Origin: Chrysemys picta bellii | Taxonomy: Eukaryota; Chordata; Testudines; Emydidae | Direction of reading: 5' to 3' | Length of the DNA stretch: 64,000 nucleotides | Assembly (NCBI RefSeq): GCF_011386835.1 | Contig: NC_088794.1 | Span: forward strand, 66,480,506-66,544,505 | In this document: piece after piece, positions 56,386 to 64,000 of the stretch | How positions within the stretch are numbered: position 1 is the stretch's first letter | How the letters are laid out: every line of letters starts with the position of its first letter | The notes under the pieces: model-generated | The model's database searches: none | Seen by the model: only the letters and a program-made list of their open reading frames with translations | What the model was told of the DNA's origin: nothing | Program-made: the position numbers and the translations under genes

Positions 56386-58505
56386 ATTAACAGGCAAAGA
56401 AAATGCACTTCTCTGCTCCAAGTGCTTTTTCCCTGTAGAATTTCTAAGCTCTGCAGCAAACATTGGAAGCATTCAGGTGTCTCAAACAAACAAAACAAAA
56501 CCCACACAGAGTTGTCTAGAATCTTTATAATGTAAAGTGTACGGCAATCTAAATATAGAAGTTGCTACCTGCTCCTCCTATAATTAACGTAATGTCAAAA
56601 CTGATAGTCAAATTATTTGTTGTGAATCATATTCATTGTGAATTTTGACAATATTGTCATTGGCTAACTCTTCATAAATTATTATTTTTACTATCACTCA
56701 ATTGTTGACTAGAAATATGAAAAAAATATGACTTCCACTTTCAGATGACCAAGGAAACCATCCTATTCCTCCTCCTTATAAAATCAGCTTCTTTCCATAA
56801 AGTTTTCAAATACTGAACATTGCATTGAGTGAAAATCATTCATCCCATTGCAGAAGACGTGACCTGCATGGGGCCTTATGTGCCAGTTAAGTCTTCCACA
56901 CTAGGGTGAATTTCACCCTAAGATTGAGTTTCTATCACAAAGAATTAAATCCCCAAAATGAGGAGGATGCAAGTCTATTTGTTTTGAACTCTTGGTTTTC
57001 TTCTGGATTCCTATTATAATTTGGGCCCCATTTACTTGACAATTCTATGACTATGTGGAATTTACTTCTTGCTGCAGAATTGTGCTCCATGGTCTTAGCT
57101 TTCATTTTAAATAAATGTGTCTAGGTCTTGTGAACTGATGCAGGGACATCTGCCCAAGTCTGCAGAAAGCCTGACACAATAGCTGCAAATGGTGTCAATT
57201 GTCCTATCCATCTTAATCAGGGCCCACATAGTCCCTTTCCACAGTCACAGAATTTGGCCATTTCCCAGAAGGCAAAATTCAGCATTTTTGCTGTGGAATT
57301 TGCCATTTTGCTACAGCTGGGAGGCCAGCATTTTGTTTTCTTTCTTCCTACGCTGACAGAATCTGCCTGCAGCTGACTCGGCCTGACCACCATTCTCCAC
57401 AAGAGGGAATTAATTGTATTACAGTACAGCATCCTCAGGCTATTCCATTAAACGAGGCAACGAGGAGTTTGGGAACCCAGAAGTTTGGCATCCAGCTTGT
57501 AGTGAGGGAAGGAAGAACCCAGAAGTGTAGCTGGTGACCTCAGCTGCCTGGAGACCAGCACAGCAGCTGAGGTCTATAGCGCGAGGGACCTGACCCAGCA
57601 AGGTAGGGTACAAGTCCCTCCTTCCCTGATACATGAGGGGAAGAAAGTTCTGTGCCAGGCCACTTGGAGAAGACTGGGGGAGGCAAGACCTGGAGAGTGG
57701 AGCTGAACACCTTTAGGACACAGTGAGGGGAAAAAAACAAACCATCCATGAAAATAATCTTCAAAACCCATAGTGATGATTATTTTAAACTAATGCTTTT
57801 CTCGTGTGGAGATCTGTTTCTGTTTAGAATGGAAGGGTATGGGAGTTTGAGTGGGTAGCTGGTGGAAGGGAGGAGCAATGGTTGATAGAATAACATTAAC
57901 ATTGCTGTAGAATTTAAGAGTTGCTACCACAGAATTTGCCGTGGAGCATTCACTGCCATGATTAGCGTGATTCAAACCACTGATCAGTAGGGAAAATGCA
58001 CCTTTGCTAACACACTAACAGAGGGTCAGCACATCGGGTGAATTTCTTGATTCTCTGTTGCTCCTAACTACAGATTGGGTAGAGGAGGGGTCTGGCAGGG
58101 AGCAGATTGCAGTTCCCCGAATCTCAGTCACCTGGCCATAGTGTAGGAAAGGAAAGTTTAAACTTACACTGCTGGAGAAAAGCTTTCTGCTAGCAAAGAA
58201 TCAGGTGAAATGGAGCTTTGCTCCAGGACAGCTCCTCCCCTTCTCTTGCCTTCTTGGAATGCCCCCTCCCATGATACACTCCCTTCCTCCTTTTGCACCA
58301 GGAGCAGGGGCGTTCCAACCCAGAAAGTGGCAGAGTTGGGCAATGGAGCTGGCATTGGAGACAGACTGAGTCCCAATTCCTTTGCAGGTTCCTTCTGGTG
58401 TGTTGCAGCTACATGGTGCTCCATACTCAGGCTAGGAGAAAAGACAAACTATATTTTTCTCTCTCTGGATAACCTGAACACTCTATTTTCTAAGCCTTAC
58501 ACCAG
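56386..58505. other. No gene recognised; one 12-bp hairpin
   Basis: GACCTCAGCTGC at 57536-57547 and its perfect reverse complement at 57563-57574 form a hairpin with a 15-nt loop. The AATTTGCC motifs at 57298 and 57928 recur but do not define a repeat unit. The short frames here lack recognisable domains. Confidence 0.45.
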
Positions 58506-58516
58506 GGGAGACTCTT

Positions 58517-58639
58517 TAGGATGACCAGATGTCCCGATTTTATAGGGACAGTCCCGATATTTGGGGCTTTTTCTTATATAGGCTCCTATTACCCACCACC
58601 CCTGTCCCGATTTTTCACACTTGCTGTTTGGTCAGCCTA
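58517..58639. mobile_element. 123-bp hAT MITE, perfect 8-bp target duplication
   Basis: Termini TAGGATGACCA and TAGGCTGACCA (reverse complement of the right end) differ at one of 11 positions. AGACTCTT flanks the element at 58509-58516 and 58640-58647. The interior has a GTCCC...GGGAC hairpin near 58531-58551. There is no coding capacity. Confidence 0.85.
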
Positions 58640-58749
58640 AGACTCTTACAAACTGTGAACAAACAAACACCATCATCTGTCATATTATTATGACTTCCCA
58701 TGCCCCACACATGTCTTTTCCTTCATCTTTTAGTTTCTAAACATAGTGG

Positions 58750-58830
58750 GCCAGATCCAAAGCTGGTGCAAATCAGGATAGCTCCAATGGCTTCTGCTGT
58801 AGGGCTGGTCTAACTTACCCCAGCCCATAA
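58750..58830. repeat. Half of a fold-back MITE
   Basis: GGGCCAGATCCAAAGCTGGT then CAAATCAGGATAGCTCCAAT matches the left arm of the 4887-4973 family. The right arm (CTTACCCCAGCCC) is short. Confidence 0.45.
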
Positions 58831-59504
58831 AATGTAAATTAGGAGATAGTAATTCTTTTCTTTTCCAAACATTTCAGATGAGGTCTTTCATTTGTACTCT
58901 TCAGAGTATCAAGATACAAAGCCTTTTTCCTACATCAGAGTATCTTCACCTGAGGCCATCCACCTACTTCATGGTTGCTGACAATGTCACACCCAATGTG
59001 ATAGCTGACAGTTTTATTATTTCCTTAGTAGCCTACACTATTCTGTTTTATTTAGGCCTAAGGAGCAGACATATCCAACAACTCTAGACTTTGATCTTCT
59101 CTGATTTATAAAAAAGGATTATTTCAGTAAGTGAAGAGGAGCTGTTCCAGTTCATAACATTTGGTTATTTCTCAATACAACGGTATTTTGATATGGTCAG
59201 ATAGGTCTTGACTAGTTGTCCTATCTGTGAATTGTACTGTAACACTTCATGGAATATCACTTGTCAAAGCAGTGTATTTCACAGAGACCACATACATCTG
59301 ACAATAGGGAATGTCTAATCTGTGAAGACATGTCTAAATCTGTGAAAACTTTATAGGTATTACTTCCAATAGCAATGAGAAAACATGGTAGTGCCTATCA
59401 ACAAGTGACCCAAGCCCAAAGAAGGCAATATATTTTCAAGTTGATAAAAAACTAGAGGCCTTATTCTATTCTCATTTGTAACAATGTCTGTATTAGGAAC
59501 TGGA

Positions 59505-59945
59505 GCATAGGCAGTCATACCTAGTGGTCAGAGCTGGAGTCAGGGTCAAAAGTCAAGACAAAGGTCAGAGCCAGAGTCAGCATTGGGACTGGTAGCCAAT
59601 GGTCAAGAGTAGAGCGGAAATGCAGGAGCCAGAGACAAGACAAGGAGCATGGCAGGAACTGAAGGCAAGGGCAGGACTGAACCCGTAACAGGATGGGAAC
59701 AGAAGAGGAACTTGATGCAGAAGACAGGCAAGAGCAGTGTCCAATGCAGTAACAACCTGCAGCACAGTTGCTCAAACAACCCACCCACTTCTGTTCCTGG
59801 CTTAAGTTGTGGGTGTGAGCCAATCAGATCACCACATGCTTTGGGTGTTCGGATAGTCATGCCTGTGGGGCCCGACCTTCTGGGATTGGTGAGGTACTAC
59901 TTCATCTATCTCCCTTGGTGGTGACCCTGGTGTGTCAGAGACCCA
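59505..59945. repeat. Dispersed repeat, GGTCAG/CAGAGCCAG-rich, copy 2
   Basis: The first half (AGTGGTCAGAGCTGGAGTCA, then AAAGGTCAGAGCCAGAGTCA) is internally repetitive and resembles 47440-47880. It ends near GTGTGTCAGAGACCC. It yields several overlapping spurious frames. Confidence 0.35.
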
Positions 59946-61230
59946 GCATCCCCACAGCACCATGTTCTAGACCTACCAACACTTTGCCCTTAAATCCTAA
60001 CAGTCTACCAGAAAATCCCTAGTGAAGCTCCACTGATGTAATATTGGTAGGAGTGAGTTAAGAATTAGGCCCTGGGAGTTCTTTATGAGAATCTTTTCAT
60101 TGGTGATTACTTCTGTAAATTCCTTTATGGATCTGGTACCCTGCTCCTTAATATAGAAAATAGTCCATCTCTAATGTTTTGCTATAGGATCTGTCCTGTG
60201 TTGGCAATTTTCTTAGTCTGATGCAGAGTTTCACTGCATAGCTTTCAAAACCAAAGATACCCATTCCTGACTCTTTTACTCCATCTCGACTGTCATTTAT
60301 TAGTCCTAGACTAGACTTTGATTTGCTGAGTCATTCTACTCTTATTGAATATTGAATTCCTGCTCATTTCTGAGCATCCTTTTCTTCTGACAAGAAGGCT
60401 GATTGACTACAGAGCACAGAGGTTTGGAAATCCCTGAACTGCCACTAATTCTATCCTTTAAAAACATTCCATTATTTGATCAATAAACAAGTTATCTGAG
60501 CGCCTTGTTTTCCAAGAATCCTGAAGAGAGCCACAATGACTTAAAGCCTAAACTTTAAACCTTAGAGTTTCTCCATCGTGTTTGTTAGGTCATAATTTTT
60601 TAATGCAGTTATTTTTAATCAACTTAACCAAACTATTGTGTTCCCTACAGGTTTCCTGTTAATCTGGATGACATCCCATCAGTCTTTATAAAAGATCCTG
60701 ACATACCTGCATAGTCTAAAAAATGTCACAGAAATGAACATTGCACCACATTAAGGTATTAATAAAGAATACCATAACTCTGAAGACTGCTTTGTTGTTT
60801 GAGCAAAGGAAGGGAAAAGACCGATTCACAGGAACATCAGGGCCCCCCAGAGTGCCTAGCTGCAGGCAGGAGAATCTCTCTGCCTCTTGCTGCTGCCTAC
60901 ACTTATCAGAGGCAGCAGCTTAACTTGTTGCAAGAGGAGATTGCAGCCTGCCCTCTAACAGAAATGAGGGTATGTCTACATCACAATTTACTGTGAATCT
61001 ACACTGCACCAGCTTGCTGCACAGTGGAAGTCCCAGAGTGAAGCTTAGGCCAATCCTTCATTCTTTACATACCTATAATTCCTCCTGACTTAAGTGGGGA
61101 TTTTGGCTGTGCAAGAACGTCAGAGTCACTCAGTGTTTGAAATAACAACGCAGTCCATGGAGAATCTGCTTTTGTTTTCTCCCTCCAGAATCATTTTGGT
61201 GCAGTATTCTGACAGAGCAAATTACCAAAA
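59946..61230. other. No gene seen; possible MITE end at 60967-61015
   Basis: GGGTATGTCTACATCACAAT at 60968 matches the left terminus of the Harbinger-like MITEs, but the right end is not identifiable. The rest looks unique. Confidence 0.4.
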
Positions 61231-61234
61231 CAAA

Positions 61235-61325
61235 GAGATAAAGGTCAGATCTTCAGGTGATATAAATGGATACAGCTCCATTGTTGTCATTATACACCCG
61301 TTTACACCAGTGAAGGATCTGGACC
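61235..61325. repeat. Fold-back MITE, 'GGTCAGATCTTC' family
   Basis: GGTCAGATCTTCAGGTGATA and TACACCAGTGAAGGATCTGG are arms. The centre is CAGCTCCATTGTTGTCATTA. Confidence 0.55.
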
Positions 61326-61709
61326 GCCATGTTTTGATTTAAGTGCTTACCATTTTTCTCTACTGATTTGATTGGAAGATTGTCCCCTGATCATAAGCTG
61401 GCAAATTTGGGGGATGTAATTTTATTTTAAAAATAGGAATCTTGTTCACTACCAGGATTTTCCGGTCTTGGTCAGCTAAGTCTAACTATAATACTGTACA
61501 AAGCTCCAGATGATACTTACAGTATGATTTAAAGGCAGCTTCCTTCCCTCTCCATGCCTCTTCACTCACTCACACACAGAACACCGACATAAAATTAAAA
61601 AAAATCCCTAATGCTCTTAAATTTCACTTTCTCCTGACCAACAGAGAAAAGAATCACTGGCTCTACCAGTCATTGGACACTCTGCTGGTCCTATACTACA
61701 CTAGATTTT

Positions 61710-61803
61710 ATAAAAACAACAAGGAGTCTGGTGGCACCTTAAAGACTAACAGATTTATTTGGGCATAAGCTTTCGTGAGTAAAAACCTCACTTCTTCGGA
61801 TGG
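61710..61803 (-). mobile_element. Fragment of the ribozyme-bearing fold-back element, antisense
   Basis: On the minus strand it retains one arm: CCATCCGAAGAAGTGAGG, then a stem with perfect GTGAG/CTCAC arms, CGAAAGCTTATGCCC, and AGTCTTTAAGGTGCC. The core has CCGAAGA instead of CTGAAGA, changing an essential core pyrimidine position, so this copy should not cleave. No target duplication was found. Confidence 0.6.
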
Positions 61804-61811
61804 AATCGCTG

Positions 61812-62240
61812 GAGATTCTAACTATGGGCAGTCCCTACCATCTCACTTGCAAAAGCTCTAGCATTTACTTGCAACCTTCTCTTCAGCTCCAGATGAATCC
61901 TGAACATGCAGCACTGACAAATTATGCTTCTGAGGTGTGGGAGGAATGCTAAGATCAAAAAGTGAGGGAGACAGGGAAAATATCATTATGCTGCTGAAGC
62001 CAAGGCATTATGCGCAGAATGACATAGTGACTGCATCATGGTCCTTTTTTTAAATCAGAACTGCTCTGAGCACTTTCCCATAGATTCAAACTCTGGCAAA
62101 TATACAAATACTGTAATTTCAGTAAAGCTTCCTTACGAATGCAAGCTTACAGGTATCTTAGAAAGCAAATAGTTTGTTCATTGCTTTTGTGTGTGAAATA
62201 AGATCTAGTGATTTAAACATGGGAAAAAGTAGTTGATCAA
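61812..62240. other. No gene or named repeat seen
   Basis: This stretch is unique-looking. Confidence 0.45.
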
Positions 62241-62244
62241 TCCG

Positions 62245-62400
62245 AAAGTCTAATCCCAGCTCTGATGCTGACTGTGTACACCTGAGCAAGTCTCTTAAAT
62301 GGGCTGCCTCCATTTCCCAGTGTGCAAAATGGGAATAATACTTAATTGCCAACTCACAGGACTTTTTGTGGGGGTTGTAAAGCACTTTGAATATGAAGGG
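62245..62400 (+). repeat. MIR-like SINE core and 3' part
   Basis: CAGCTCTGATGCTGACTGTG, then CCTGAGCAAGTCTCTTAAAT and CATTTCCCAGTGTGCAAAAT, GGGAATAATACTTAATTGCC, followed by AAGCACTTTGAATATGAAGG, match the core of MIR-class SINEs. The tRNA head is largely lost. Confidence 0.65.
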
Positions 62401-63125
62401 TTAGATTGTCAAATGGCCACCCAAACCCAGCTTCCAGAAGTACACCCATAGTTATTTGCATTCACATTTTTTGTAAGCACAAGTCAGTAGCAAGTGCAAA
62501 TAGTAAAATTTATGGTTAATCTCTATCTATCTGACTTGTAGAGGTAATAAGGTACTTGGGTGCCTACCTTGTATTTGCACCCACAAGATAGTTCACTTGG
62601 AAAATCCGGGATGCAGTGTTAGAGATTGTTTTTGAACAGGTGGGTTACAAAGGATTTGACACTGCAGTCCTATTCATGAGTCATCCCATTGACTTCTGCA
62701 ATTATAGTGGCCACACAGTGATCCACTCCTAAGGCACCACAAGGCTAAAGTAATGCAATGTGTTCTATCTATGGCCACTCATGATGTTGACTCTGAAGTT
62801 TCAGCTCATGCAGAACACAACTGCCTCAGATATGGTGAAATAGGTTTTCAGTAACCTCTCACTATACTGGACCAATTTGTCTGGATGGGAGCTAAGGGCT
62901 GGAATGCCTGAAGGGGATTGTGTTTAGCTTCTTGTTAGCCAGTGTGGTCTTACAGAAGCTCTTTTGATACTGGTTCGGTGAATCTAATTATAGAATAAGC
63001 CACCAGGTTTGGGGGATTGTCTGCCCTATTCCTTGCAATCTTCCCTGAGTGTGGCATTCTCACTGTGGTCCATCCCAGACATCAAACTGGCAAGAGCATG
63101 TTACATATGCACTGGCTGCTACTTC
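62401..63125. other. No gene seen; weak inverted repeat
   Basis: The stretch 62400-62610 has mirrored motifs (GCAAGTGCAAATAG, TTGTATTTGCACCCAC) that may be a decayed fold-back element. Nothing else is recognised. Confidence 0.35.
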
Positions 63126-63132
63126 ATTTCTA

Positions 63133-63205
63133 AGTGAAATTCTGGCCCCACTAAAGTCAATGGTAAAACTGCTGTTGACTTTAATGGGGGTCCAGATTTC
63201 ACATG
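63133..63205. repeat. Small fold-back MITE, same family as 14757
   Basis: GTGAAATTCTGGCCCCACTA and GGGGGTCCAGATTTCAC are arms. The centre pairs AAAGTCAATGG with TTGACTTTAATGG around a short loop. It is better preserved than the 14757-14830 copy. Confidence 0.65.
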
Positions 63206-64000
63206 TTCTGCTTACCATCTTCAAAGCCCTAATTAGCCTAAGTCCCATTTTCCTTATCCTCATTATTGGTTTATACCAGTGCTATCCACAACATGCCAGG
63301 TATTGTCCACACATTGAGTTCCCCAGAAACCCTTGGACTGGCTGTCCCATGGATGGATCTCACAGGAACCAGGGGCAGTATCTGTAATAACAATGATAGC
63401 TAGGAAATGTTTGAAAAATGAAGTCTAGAGGTTTCATGCCACTCTATGCCTTCAAGATAGCCAGGGGACATTTAATGACTAGTATGTCACCACAGAGCAT
63501 GGGTTTATAGCTCTAGCAGTAAAACTATTCTTGGACCTATTGACTTTTTAAAACATGATTGTTTTTTAAAAAATCATTGCGATAAGAGTGTTTTAGCTAA
63601 CACCATGGCTGGAATGTATAAAATAAAGCTATAAAGCTGCATATAAACAGTAGCTCTGTTCAAAACACTTATCAATTATTCAGCAACAAATGATTCTTAT
63701 TCATGATAATGATAAGCCAAAGTTAGAAAAGAACAGGAAGGTAACAGAACAGTACTTACTCAGGACTGAACTTAATGAGGAATCAAGAACGTTGCTCTGG
63801 CAATGCTAAACACTGGACATTTATTCTCTTGGGGTGAAGGTTACCCCTGTGCACAATGCTTATGCTCCAGGTGAATTTCACCCTTTGTGTATTTATATAA
63901 ACAAGATCACATTCAAAAAGTACTTTAATAGAGCCTCGGTGTAAGGAAAAAAACTTAAGTAATGTAAGGAAATTATTTTACTTTAATATATTTTATCATC
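63206..64000. other. No gene or named repeat seen
   Basis: The sequence is AT-rich and unique-looking to the window edge. Confidence 0.45.

Overview
This window looks like non-coding nuclear DNA from a sauropsid, most likely a turtle. It is AT-rich and CpG-poor, and no open reading frame exceeds 141 codons. The sequence is littered with 5'-truncated CR1-type LINEs, MIR-like tRNA-derived SINEs, solo LTRs, hAT and PIF/Harbinger-like non-autonomous DNA transposons, and many short fold-back elements. The turtle assignment rests on my recognition of repeat families and was not checked against a database; a crocodilian or another archosaur-line reptile is the main alternative. I found no convincing protein-coding exon, tRNA, rRNA or CRISPR array. 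The window is probably intergenic or the inside of a very long intron.

Layout. 1-10 kb: mostly unique sequence with twin hairpins near 300-435, a SINE-like 3' tail interrupted by a 90-bp hairpin transposon (2054-2143), LINE-like fragments (2.7-3.1 and 6.7-7.3 kb), several fold-back MITEs, and a CpG-rich element with a 30-bp internal hairpin (8914-9165). 11-20 kb: a degenerate CR1 copy interrupted by a PIF/Harbinger-like MITE, an antisense CR1 piece, a 397-bp Penelope-like fold-back element with a hammerhead-ribozyme-like core (17255-17651), a palindromic RFX-type X-box (18984-18997), and a second Harbinger-like element. 21-36 kb: a tRNA-headed SINE, two solo LTRs (22093-22904, 30437-31637) plus a third LTR-like block, a CR1 3' end split by a 687-bp hAT element with a perfect 8-bp target duplication, and a large fold-back composite with inverted tRNA-like modules (25.5-26.8 kb). 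36-64 kb: mostly unique DNA with scattered MITEs, SINE and LINE tails, a candidate conserved regulatory cluster (37400-37503), a degenerate CR1 (51.9-52.7 kb), a miniature derivative of the ribozyme-bearing fold-back (54698-54821), and a clean small hAT MITE (58517-58639).

There is no gene system here. The biological content is a record of transposition. Several insertions are clean enough, with target-site duplications and recognisable host elements, to order in time: CR1 and SINE copies landed first, and hAT and Harbinger-like MITEs later inserted into them. The most interesting signal is the fold-back retroelement family whose arm carries a CTGANGA / hairpin / GAAA core resembling a minimal type I hammerhead ribozyme, as reported for Penelope-like elements.
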